From contig NZ_CALWJJ010000002.1 in NCBI RefSeq assembly GCF_944380985.1, positions 1 to 64,000 on the forward strand: DNA of 64,000 nucleotides, given 5' to 3'. A program made the position numbers and the translations under genes. Under the pieces are notes generated by a model. It did no database searches. It worked only from the letters and a program-made list of their open reading frames with translations, and had not been told where the DNA came from. The DNA is from an uncultured Agathobaculum sp. Its GTDB lineage: Bacteria > Bacillota > Clostridia > Oscillospirales > Butyricicoccaceae. Below, piece after piece: positions 1 through 7,341 of this stretch. Each line of letters begins with the position of its first letter. Position 1 is the stretch's first letter.

Positions 1-560
1 AATTTGCGGATGTATCCGTCTGCCGTTAGTTCGCTCACGACTTCGCTTCGTTCATAGGAATCGCCTTGCAGCAGGATATCCAACTGATACTCTGCCCAGG
101 GCAGCCGGTGGCAGGCTTCTACAAACCGCTCGTCCAACACATCTTCCGGCGCTTGTGGTGCATACCGTTTTTCCCAATCCAGGAGCAACCGCCGATACTG
201 GTTCAAAACAGAAAAGCACAGCTGCTCGTTCTCACGAAGTTGCTGTGCTTTGGTTTTGTGTTTCTTTTTCCGGCGAATGGCTTCCGGCAAGGGCTTGTCC
301 GGCGCAAGGTGAAAGTCCGACGCCAGTTTTCGGGCCGCATCATACAGCCGAAGGTCAAACAGTTTGGCGGTCAAATCGATCACATCCCCGTGTTCCCCGC
401 AGGCAAAACAGTGGTAGTGGTCATCCGATACATACAAGCTCGGGCGACGGTCATTATGGAACGGACACAGTGCCATGCCATAGTGGTTGACGTCAATTCC
501 ATACGCCTGCGCTGCTTCCTGTGTGTTGATACTGGCTTTCACCACTTCAAACAGATTCAT
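1..560 (-). CDS. CHC2 zinc-finger protein of a mobile element (partial, runs off left edge)
   Basis: The reverse strand is open from an ATG at 560 to the window edge, about 186 codons, with no stop in view. The N-terminal part carries a CHC2-type zinc finger, as in DNA primases: C-P-F-H-N-D-R-R-P-S, then H-Y-H-C-F-A-C-G-E-H-G-D-V-I-D (roughly residues 32-62). The rest is charged and helical without a visible TOPRIM or helicase domain. Such short primase-finger proteins are common cargo of clostridial conjugative elements, where they are thought to bind DNA; they are not complete primases. It is transcribed divergently from the DUF6076-like gene. A GGAGGG stretch lies about 9 bases before the ATG. 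The product may end just beyond the window. Confidence 0.85.
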   Translation of the reverse strand, partial: MNLFEVVKASINTQEAAQAYGIDVNHYGMALCPFHNDRRPSLYVSDDHYHCFACGEHGDVIDLTAKLFDLRLYDAARKLASDFHLAPDKPLPEAIRRKKKHKTKAQQLRENEQLCFSVLNQYRRLLLDWEKRYAPQAPEDVLDERFVEACHRLPWAEYQLDILLQGDSYERSEVVSELTADGYIRK

Positions 561-649
561 ACAGATTCCCTCCATTTCCTTTTTGATGGGGCAGTTTTCT
601 CACCCCTTTGTATAGGTTATGGGGAAAATCGAAAAAAACAGGCTAATGG

Positions 650-722
650 CATGACAAGCCGTTTTCAAAAAACATGACAAGGTCTTTGTTGTGTGCTATT
701 ATGAAAATAGAAAAACATGACA
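650..722. promoter_or_regulatory. Intergenic control region with three CATGACA repeats and a promoter
   Basis: The heptamer CATGACA occurs three times in the same orientation, at 650-656, 673-679 and 716-722. The middle copy contributes a plausible -35 (ATGACA, 674-679), followed by a 17-base spacer and TATTAT (697-702), a reasonable -10 for the rightward gene. The repeats may bind a regulator that controls both divergent genes; that is inference. Confidence 0.45.
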
Positions 723-733
723 GGAGGGAGAAG

Positions 734-1849
734 ATGGATCAAATCATCAACCATGCGGTTTTATCGCTGGATTTCTGGCAGGATACAGTAACCTATGAGG
801 GGTGTACGATGCCCGCAGGAACTATTGGCTGCGAGGTGCTGAACATCCCGGACAGCACCATTGGAAAGCTGGATACTCCTTGCAATGTGCTGAACCAGCT
901 GCTTCAGGGGATGAACACCGGTTCCGTGGATATGGAGCTGCTACCGCAGGTGCAGCAGGCCGCTGGCGAGATCATCTCTTTTTTACAGACCACATCACCC
1001 TTCTCCCGCCTGAATCGAAGCTATTTCGAGCAAAAACTTGCAACCATCTTTTCCGAAGAATACATGGAGGATGCCAAAGCTTATTTGCAGCTCACCCAAC
1101 AGGAGCAGCTGATCTGTGCCTTGACTGGTCAGCATGGCAAGGCGACCATGCTCGTGCGAATCGTGCAGGTGCTGGGGCATTTGAGTTATTCTCTGGGGCA
1201 GTACAAGGAAGCCTTGACGAAATTTGCAGAGCGGTTGAATGAACCAGACTATGACCGTACCCCGGACGGTTATGCGACAATGTTCGGGCAGTTCTTCCAA
1301 GGTGAGCCAACCCTGTCGCTGGATAACCCGGCCTGGATGACCCTAACCAATGCTTCGGTGCAGTATGTATCCGCCATTCGCCCCGGAAAGACAGAGCCGC
1401 AACTGGTCAAGCGGATGCACTATGTCTCCTTTGTGGGAATGTTCCGTTCCGATCTGTTTGAGGGACTTTGTGTGGGCCATGCACCCAAGAAATGCCCCAT
1501 CTGCGGCAGATGGTTTCTCACCATTGACGCACGGCACACCAAATACTGCGGCGGTCTGGCCCCCGGCGACCAACGGGGACGGACGTGCCGACAAATCGGC
1601 AATCTGAGAGGCCGGGAGCAGCGGGAGCTTGCAGACGATCATCCCATTAAGGCGATTTATACCCGCCGTATGAACACCATCCTACAAAATACCCGCCGGG
1701 GAAAGCTGGATGAAGGAACGGCAGCAGCTATGAAAAAGCTGGCAAAAGATAAGATGCTTCGTGCGCTTTCAGATCAGCGTTATGCCAGCACTGTCTATGA
1801 GCAGGAAATGACCCAAGATGCACTTTTGAAGGCCGTACAAAAGAAATAA
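734..1849 (+). CDS. DUF6076-like conserved protein with zinc-knuckle
   Basis: A 371-residue protein of the type carried by clostridial conjugative elements; I associate it with DUF6076. The ATG at 734 is chosen because GGAGGGAG ends four bases before it; a longer in-frame start at 674 has no ribosome site. The C-terminal half holds a zinc-binding pattern: C-P-I-C-G-R-W-F, then D-A-R-H-T-K-Y-C-G-G and a further C in R-G-R-T-C-R-Q-I. This resembles the abortive-infection-like/CGNR knuckle followed by a basic helix, suggesting nucleic acid binding. The N-terminal 200 residues are helical with no motif I recognise. The sigma-like gene follows 32 bases downstream, so the two are probably co-transcribed. 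The function is unknown. Confidence 0.7.
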   Translation: MDQIINHAVLSLDFWQDTVTYEGCTMPAGTIGCEVLNIPDSTIGKLDTPCNVLNQLLQGMNTGSVDMELLPQVQQAAGEIISFLQTTSPFSRLNRSYFEQKLATIFSEEYMEDAKAYLQLTQQEQLICALTGQHGKATMLVRIVQVLGHLSYSLGQYKEALTKFAERLNEPDYDRTPDGYATMFGQFFQGEPTLSLDNPAWMTLTNASVQYVSAIRPGKTEPQLVKRMHYVSFVGMFRSDLFEGLCVGHAPKKCPICGRWFLTIDARHTKYCGGLAPGDQRGRTCRQIGNLRGREQRELADDHPIKAIYTRRMNTILQNTRRGKLDEGTAAAMKKLAKDKMLRALSDQRYASTVYEQEMTQDALLKAVQKK

Positions 1850-1881
1850 GCAGAGAAACATCCGAAAGGTGGTGAGGGAAA

Positions 1882-3063
1882 ATGGATACAGCGTGGACAT
1901 GGGAGCTGTCCGGCTACTGTGCCAAATACAGCTTTCTGACGGAACCCAAGGGCTTGAACATGCGGGAAGTGGAACGCATCTTTCAGCTTGACCCCGAACC
2001 GCCTGTCCATGAAAATCTGAATGATTATATCATTAAGGCTGTGCAGAGCCGTAATTTGCGCTGGTTTTCCTTTTTCCTGCACCACTATGAAACCCGGCTT
2101 AATAGTCGTGTTCGCCGTTTCCTGTTGCGGGAGGGGCTGGATCGCTATGACCCGGAACGCTTTTTGGATTATAAAATGGGCTGTGTGCTTGCCATGCTGG
2201 ATTGTCTCCGGGAGTACAATCCAACACAAGGGGCGGATTTTCTGACCTATGCCCATCATTTTATTGGGAATGCTCTTTTGACCTGTCGGATGCAGGAGGA
2301 GGCCGGTTCCTTTGAAAATGTGGATGAGTACAAGGCTGTGCGAGGGATTGCATGGCTCTACAATCAATCCGGTCAGTCTGAACAGGCGGCAATCCAGAAA
2401 TATGCCCAGAAAAACGGTTGTACCGAGGAAACCGCAGCAAAGTTTTTGGCATTGGCCAAGCAAAATCGAAGCCGTGTTCCGTTTTATCAGACCATTCAGG
2501 ATGAGGACAGCGAAGAAACCGGCGAGGATGTCAGCCGGGATGACCACTGGGATTATACGGAGATTCTATGGGACGGCATCCAGGCTAAAGCTGTCCGGGA
2601 GGCATTTGAAAAGCTGAATTACCGGGAACAGACCCTCTTGGAAAAGAGAAACGCCATCTGTATGACCTGTGGACGGGTCAGTCCCACCAGCACCCGGTTG
2701 ACCTTTGAAGAACTGGCAGTCCTCTTTGAGGGCAGCACGGCCAGTGGTGCAGAACGAGCCTACCGCAAAGCCGTGGAGCATTTGGCCTGTTTGCTGACAG
2801 AAGCCGGAGTGCTTCACATGATTCGCCTGAAACGAAAATCCCAGACCAAACACAAAAAGAAAATCGCCGCCGCTGTCTACCTGTATCAGGTGGACAACGA
2901 CGGCGAATGGGGTGAGATTTCGTTTGATTTTGAGGCTGGAACAGCGGAGATTATCCGCTTGGCAGAGTGGGATACGACGGTAAGTAAGAAATTTGCAAGA
3001 AAAGTGATTCGATACTTTTTGAACAGTGATTCTGATAAATTATATAGAGAAACCTCTATATAG
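1882..3063 (+). CDS. Sigma-70-like factor of a mobile element
   Basis: A 393-residue protein that begins after a good AAGGTGGTGAGG site. Residues about 45-140 resemble sigma region 2: they include R-N-L-R-W-F-S-F-F-L-H-H-Y and a stretch ending T-Y-A-H-H-F-I-G-N. The segment around residues 235-310 (Y-R-E-Q-T-L-L-E-K-R, then T-F-E-E-L-A-V-L-F, then G-A-E-R-A-Y-R-K-A) looks like region 4 with its helix-turn-helix, interrupted by a C-x2-C-containing insert. Proteins like this accompany DUF6076 and CHC2 genes in clostridial elements and presumably direct transcription of element genes. The last codons and stop lie inside a 16-base tandem duplication, so the C-terminus may have been altered. Confidence 0.75.
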   Translation: MDTAWTWELSGYCAKYSFLTEPKGLNMREVERIFQLDPEPPVHENLNDYIIKAVQSRNLRWFSFFLHHYETRLNSRVRRFLLREGLDRYDPERFLDYKMGCVLAMLDCLREYNPTQGADFLTYAHHFIGNALLTCRMQEEAGSFENVDEYKAVRGIAWLYNQSGQSEQAAIQKYAQKNGCTEETAAKFLALAKQNRSRVPFYQTIQDEDSEETGEDVSRDDHWDYTEILWDGIQAKAVREAFEKLNYREQTLLEKRNAICMTCGRVSPTSTRLTFEELAVLFEGSTASGAERAYRKAVEHLACLLTEAGVLHMIRLKRKSQTKHKKKIAAAVYLYQVDNDGEWGEISFDFEAGTAEIIRLAEWDTTVSKKFARKVIRYFLNSDSDKLYRETSI

Positions 3064-3072
3064 AGAAACCTC
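3041..3072. repeat. Perfect 16-bp tandem duplication at the end of the sigma-like gene
   Basis: TATATAGAGAAACCTC occurs twice head to tail, at 3041-3056 and 3057-3072. The stop codon of the sigma-like gene (3061-3063) lies in the second copy. The duplication marks the edge between the element backbone and the AT-rich restriction module. It could be a slippage event or an insertion-site trace. Confidence 0.9.
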
Positions 3073-3090
3073 TTTGATATGTGAATAGAA

Positions 3091-3114
3091 GCCTGTGCCC
3101 TTGCACAGGCTCTT
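3091..3114 (+). terminator. Rho-independent terminator after the sigma-like gene
   Basis: GCCTGTGC (3091-3098) pairs with GCACAGGC (3103-3110) over a 4-base loop and is followed by TCTTTT. It ends the 734-3063 transcription unit. Confidence 0.85.
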
Positions 3115-3253
3115 TTCCATTATCGGGAGTTTGCTTTGTGGTTTGATAAAGTCTTTTCTGCTTTGCTTTTTGCAGGTTTGGTAGAATTTTTTTGGGGGAA
3201 AGTTTTCTACACCTTACCACTATCATACACAGCCATAATCGAAGGCTTTTCAA

Positions 3254-3302
3254 TTGACACTTTCTTTTAAGCATGATAGTATGTTAGTATGTAAACTTAC
3301 AT
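3254..3302 (+). promoter_or_regulatory. Promoter and probable controller operator of the type I R-M operon
   Basis: TTGACA (3254-3259), a 17-base spacer and TAGTAT (3277-3282) form a strong promoter. Immediately downstream, TAGTATGT is repeated in tandem (3277-3284, 3285-3292). It overlaps the perfect inverted repeat ATGTAA-AC-TTACAT (3289-3302). The palindrome sits at the expected transcript start, where a bound regulator would repress. The first gene of the operon encodes a small helix-turn-helix protein, the natural candidate for the ligand. Confidence 0.7.
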
Positions 3303-3328
3303 TCTAATTTGAGAATGGTGGTGATTCT

Positions 3329-3682
3329 TTGATTGTTGATGATTCTATGAAATTCTGCAATTTGCTTGCACAAATGATAAAAGAAGCAAATTTATCAAAT
3401 GTCAAGTTTTACACCGCACTTGGCATAAAGAAACCTTACTTTTACGATATTTTAAGCGGCAAAGTTAATCCGCCTCCTCCTGAAAGACAAATTGCAATGC
3501 TTCAGTTATTAAGGCCAAAGCCTGAACAAATAGCGTTGTTTTTTGACTTAGCTGCACAAGAGCGAAATGAAGTACCCGTTGATATTGCACAAAAGCTAAA
3601 AAATAAAGATTTGTGCAAACAATTGAGAAATGATATAGACTACGAAAAATTATTAAAGAACGGAGAAAACAAAGATGAGTGA
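3329..3682 (+). CDS. Small XRE-like helix-turn-helix protein, probable R-M controller
   Basis: A 117-residue protein starting with TTG at 3329; GGTGGTGA lies five bases upstream, supporting this over the internal ATG at 3347. Residues 10-60 resemble a Cro/C1-type helix-turn-helix: L-A-Q-M-I-K-E-A-N-L, then T-A-L-G-I-K-K-P-Y-F-Y-D-I-L-S-G-K. It overlaps hsdM by 8 bases, so the two are translationally coupled. Its position as first gene after a palindromic operator suggests a C-protein-like regulator timing methylase and nuclease expression. That role is established for many type II systems but only inferred here for a type I locus. Confidence 0.7.
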   Translation: MIVDDSMKFCNLLAQMIKEANLSNVKFYTALGIKKPYFYDILSGKVNPPPPERQIAMLQLLRPKPEQIALFFDLAAQERNEVPVDIAQKLKNKDLCKQLRNDIDYEKLLKNGENKDE

Positions 3683-5339
3683 TAATAAAAGAGAACAAGA
3701 GAGAGCAGAACTTCACAATACAATTTGGGCACTTGCTAATGAACTTAGAGGCAGTGTTGATGGTTGGGATTTCAAGCAATATGTTTTAGGCATGCTATTT
3801 TATAGATACATATCTGAAAACCTTACAACTTATCTCAACAAGGGTGAATGGGATGCAGGAAATACTGATTTTGATTATGCCAAAATCAGCGATGAAGAGG
3901 CTTTAAGTATTAGAGATGATATGGTACAAGAAAAAGGCTTCTTTATTTTACCCAGCGAATTGTTCGAGAATTTATTAAACAGAATCAAAAAAGCAGATAA
4001 AGATGCAAAGGATCAAGCAGAAAAAGATGGTAAAGAAGTAGAAGTTGCCGATTTGGATGAGAACTTAAATGAAATATTGCAAACAACCTTTAAAAATATT
4101 GAAGCCTCTGCTATTGGTAGTGCGAGCGAAGAAAACTTTAAAGGTTTGTTTGACGATATAGATGTAAATAGCAATAAGCTTGGGCCAACAGTTATTAAGA
4201 GAAACAAGAGGCTTAAAAAATTAATTACCGTTATCGGAGATATGAATCTTGGTAATTATCAAGATAATTCAATCGATGCTTTTGGGGACACCTATGAGTA
4301 TCTAATGGGAATGTATGCTTCTAATGCTGGCAAAAGCGGCGGCGAATTTTTCACCCCACAAGAGGTATCTGAGCTTCTGACAAAAATCTCACTTCTTGAT
4401 AATAACGGTAAAATGAAAACAGAAGTAAACAAAGTATACGACCCGGCTGTGGGAAGCGGCTCGTTACTTTTGAAGTTTGCAAAAATTCTCGGTAAAGACA
4501 ATGTTCGCAATGGATTTTTCGGTCAGGAAATCAACATTACAACTTATAATCTTTGTCGTATCAATATGTTCCTGCACGACATAGGTTACGATAAATTCAG
4601 CATTGAACACGGCGACACTTTGACTGATCCTAAACATTGGGATGAAGAACCGTTTGAAGCCATCGTTTCAAATCCACCCTACTCTATCAAATGGGAAGGG
4701 TCTGACAACGGAACACTGATAAACGATCCCCGGTTTTCTCCTGCCGGTGTATTGGCTCCTAAATCAAAAGCGGACTTTGCTTTTATTATGCATTGTCTGC
4801 ATTGGCTTGCTACAGATGGAACAGCGGCTATTGTTTGCTTTCCCGGTATTATGTATCGTGGTGGTGCAGAACAGAAAATCAGAAAATATCTGATCGATAA
4901 CAACTATATCGAATGTGTTATTCAGTTGCCTGATAATCTCTTTTACGGAACAAGTATTGCAACTTGCATTATGGTTCTTAAAAAATCAAAAGTTGACAAC
5001 CAAACTTTGTTTATTGATGCCTCAAAGGAATTTATCAAATCTACCAACAGCAATAAATTGGGGGATGGAACATCAAGCAACGAGCCTAATAATATTCAGA
5101 ATATATTAAACGCTTATATCAACCGAAAGACTGAAAAGCATTTTACTGCTCTTGTGAAAAAGGAAGATATTGAAAATGCAGATTACAATCTTTCGGTATC
5201 AACTTATGTAGAAAGCGAAGATACAAGAGAAGTTATCGACATAGCTGTCCTCAATGAGCAAATATCTCAAATCGTTCAGCGTGAAAATACATTGCGTGCC
5301 GAAATCGATGCGATTATAGCTGAAATTGAGGAGGCGTAA
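3675..5339 (+). CDS. hsdM: Type I restriction-modification DNA methyltransferase subunit HsdM
   Basis: A 554-residue adenine methyltransferase subunit. The N-terminal HsdM_N helical domain begins L-H-N-T-I-W-A-L-A-N-E-L-R-G and includes G-M-L-F-Y-R-Y-I-S-E. The AdoMet-binding motif I appears as D-P-A-V-G-S-G-S near residue 256, and the catalytic N-P-P-Y motif at residues 333-336. Length and motif order fit a full, active subunit. With HsdS it forms an M2S1 methylase, and with HsdR the R2M2S1 restriction complex. It is followed after 3 bases by a zinc-ribbon gene rather than directly by hsdS, which is unusual. Confidence 0.97.
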   Translation: MSDNKREQERAELHNTIWALANELRGSVDGWDFKQYVLGMLFYRYISENLTTYLNKGEWDAGNTDFDYAKISDEEALSIRDDMVQEKGFFILPSELFENLLNRIKKADKDAKDQAEKDGKEVEVADLDENLNEILQTTFKNIEASAIGSASEENFKGLFDDIDVNSNKLGPTVIKRNKRLKKLITVIGDMNLGNYQDNSIDAFGDTYEYLMGMYASNAGKSGGEFFTPQEVSELLTKISLLDNNGKMKTEVNKVYDPAVGSGSLLLKFAKILGKDNVRNGFFGQEINITTYNLCRINMFLHDIGYDKFSIEHGDTLTDPKHWDEEPFEAIVSNPPYSIKWEGSDNGTLINDPRFSPAGVLAPKSKADFAFIMHCLHWLATDGTAAIVCFPGIMYRGGAEQKIRKYLIDNNYIECVIQLPDNLFYGTSIATCIMVLKKSKVDNQTLFIDASKEFIKSTNSNKLGDGTSSNEPNNIQNILNAYINRKTEKHFTALVKKEDIENADYNLSVSTYVESEDTREVIDIAVLNEQISQIVQRENTLRAEIDAIIAEIEEA

Positions 5340-5342
5340 TAT

Positions 5343-6146
5343 ATGAGATTATCAGATGTGCTGTCCAAACCGATAACAACAGATTATGTACAAATAGAAG
5401 GCTTTTTAGGTAGCAGAAAGCTTAAAACCGGAAATTCTAAAAAAATTGCAGTCGGTAAGGTTGCATTAAATTATTATTGTAATAATTGCGGCGATCAGCG
5501 AACATTTTATTCTGGGGAAGACTTATTTTGTATTGGTGTAAACGAAAAAATTGTTAGCGTTGACTGTGTTCTTGAATGCCCTCGTTGCGGGGCTTCTGTG
5601 CAAATGTGGTTTTTGCTTGAGTGCAGAGAAGAAGATAATATACATAGTCAATATCCTTATGTACGTATTGCAAAAAGAAGTGAAAAATTTTCGGAAGCAG
5701 TTTCATTCAATACTGAAACTTATGGTGATTTCACAGATGCTTTGGAAAAAGCCAAAAAGGCAGCCAGAGAAGGATTTGGGGCAGGTTCTATTGTTTATTT
5801 GAGAAAGGTTTTTGAAAGAATTATTACCCAAACAGCAGAGGCTGCAAATCCTCCCATTGAAACAAGGAAACCAAACGGCAATCTTAAACCATTTATTCAG
5901 ATTCTTACACCAGTAAAAGATCAATGTAATATCATTCCTTCGGAATTTGCTGAAGATGGCTATAAACTCTTTGGTGAGCTTAGTGATGTAGTGCATGGAG
6001 ATTATGACGAAGATGAGGCATTACAAAAATTTGATGCTTTTTATCGGTTAGTTACAGGTGTGCTGGAAAAAATAAAAACTAACAGAGAACTAATGGATGC
6101 GATAGGTACCTTAGGCTGGCATACCGGAGGTGAAGAAAATGAGTAA
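5343..6146 (+). CDS. Zinc-ribbon protein with DUF4145-like C-terminal domain, inserted in the hsd operon
   Basis: A 267-residue protein encoded between hsdM and hsdS in the same operon, 3 bases after hsdM and overlapping hsdS by a few codons. The N-terminal part has two C-x2-C pairs (Y-C-N-N-C-G, later L-E-C-P-R-C-G), a typical zinc ribbon. The C-terminal half resembles DUF4145: G-A-G-S-I-V-Y-L-R-K-V-F-E-R-I-I, then an L-F-G-E-L-S-D-V-V-H-G-D helix resembling HEPN-like folds. DUF4145 proteins are often found next to type I systems. Whether it regulates restriction, acts as a separate RNA-directed effector or is only a passenger cannot be told from sequence. Confidence 0.7.
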   Translation: MRLSDVLSKPITTDYVQIEGFLGSRKLKTGNSKKIAVGKVALNYYCNNCGDQRTFYSGEDLFCIGVNEKIVSVDCVLECPRCGASVQMWFLLECREEDNIHSQYPYVRIAKRSEKFSEAVSFNTETYGDFTDALEKAKKAAREGFGAGSIVYLRKVFERIITQTAEAANPPIETRKPNGNLKPFIQILTPVKDQCNIIPSEFAEDGYKLFGELSDVVHGDYDEDEALQKFDAFYRLVTGVLEKIKTNRELMDAIGTLGWHTGGEENE

Positions 6147-7341
6147 ATTAGAACAACTTATAAATGAACTTTGCCCAGAGGGTGTAGAATATCGAAGACT
6201 TGAAAATTGCTGTGAAATATTGGATAACAAAAGAAAACCCGTAACAAAATCCGCAAGAGAAGCTGGCAAATATCCGTATTACGGAGCAAATGGTATTCAA
6301 GATTATGTATCTAATTATATATTTGATGGTACTTTTGTTCTTGTCGGCGAGGATGGTAGCGTTGTAACCGAAATAGGAACCCCTATTGTTACTTGGGCTA
6401 CAGGAAAAATATGGGTGAACAATCATGCTCATATTATTTCAGAGATAAATGGTGTTTTGCTGCGTTACTTATTTCATTATCTACAAACTGTACCTGTAAA
6501 ACACTTGATTCATGGCAATATTCCAAAATTAACAGGCGGTGATTTTAGAGCATTAAAAATCGCTGTTCCACCTCTGCCAGTACAAGAAGAAATTGTGCGT
6601 ATATTGGATAAATTTACGGAACTCACTGCGGAACTCACTGCGGAACTCACTGCGGAACTCACTGCAAGAAAACAGCAGTATGAGTACTATAGAGATGATT
6701 TGTTGAGTAAAAACACCAATAAAAAGTCATTAAAACAAATAGCACTATCAAGTCGCTCTGGCGGTACTCCTTTAAAAAGTAATAAAGATTACTATGAGAA
6801 TGGGACTATTCCGTGGCTTAGAACGCAAGAAGTTGTTTTTAATGAAATTAATAAGACAGATTGTTTTATCACAGAATTAGCCGTGCAAGAAACATCAGCA
6901 AAGTGGATACCTGTAAATTGCGTAATTGTTGCGATTTCGGGTGCATCAGCGGGACGATGTGCTATAAATAAAATACCATTAACCACAAATCAGCACTGTT
7001 TGTCAATAGAAATTAATCCAGAAGTTGCTTTGTATAAATATGTGTTTTATTGTGTTTGTAATCAATATGACGATTTGATTGCAAAAAAAGAGGGTGCACG
7101 GGGAGACCTTAATTCTTCAAGAATTTTAGGCTTAGAAATTCCAATTCCATATCCAGAAGATAAGGAAAAATCACTTGCAGAGCAACAACGCATAGTTGAT
7201 ATTCTTGATCGATTTAATAAGCTTTGCAACGATATAAGCGAGGGATTACCTGCCGAAATTGAAGCAAGACAAAAACAATACGAATATTACCGAGATAAAC
7301 TCTTAACCTTCAAAAAGAGGGAGGCGACGGAAAATGAATAG
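6139..7341 (+). CDS. hsdS: Type I restriction-modification specificity subunit HsdS
   Basis: A 400-residue specificity subunit with the usual two target-recognition domains (roughly residues 1-155 and 195-350), each followed by a helical conserved region. The ATG at 6139 is preferred: GGAGG lies eight bases upstream, whereas an in-frame GTG at 6130 overlaps that site. The central spacer contains four in-frame copies of E-L-T-A (residues 161-176), followed by A-R-K-Q-Q-Y-E-Y-Y-R-D. A matching A-R-Q-K-Q-Y-E-Y-Y-R-D closes the protein, giving the pseudo-symmetric layout of the family. The repeat stands where copy number sets the spacer of the DNA target in EcoR124-type enzymes. It overlaps hsdR by 8 bases. 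Confidence 0.95.
   Translation: MSKLEQLINELCPEGVEYRRLENCCEILDNKRKPVTKSAREAGKYPYYGANGIQDYVSNYIFDGTFVLVGEDGSVVTEIGTPIVTWATGKIWVNNHAHIISEINGVLLRYLFHYLQTVPVKHLIHGNIPKLTGGDFRALKIAVPPLPVQEEIVRILDKFTELTAELTAELTAELTARKQQYEYYRDDLLSKNTNKKSLKQIALSSRSGGTPLKSNKDYYENGTIPWLRTQEVVFNEINKTDCFITELAVQETSAKWIPVNCVIVAISGASAGRCAINKIPLTTNQHCLSIEINPEVALYKYVFYCVCNQYDDLIAKKEGARGDLNSSRILGLEIPIPYPEDKEKSLAEQQRIVDILDRFNKLCNDISEGLPAEIEARQKQYEYYRDKLLTFKKREATENE
6619..6666 (+). repeat. Four 12-bp in-frame repeats encoding ELTA in hsdS
   Basis: GAACTCACTGCG occurs at 6619, 6631 and 6643, and with a final A instead of G at 6655. It encodes E-L-T-A four times. Near-identical DNA copies are prone to slippage or recombination, changing the helix between the two DNA-binding domains by four residues per unit without breaking the frame. 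Confidence 0.97.
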
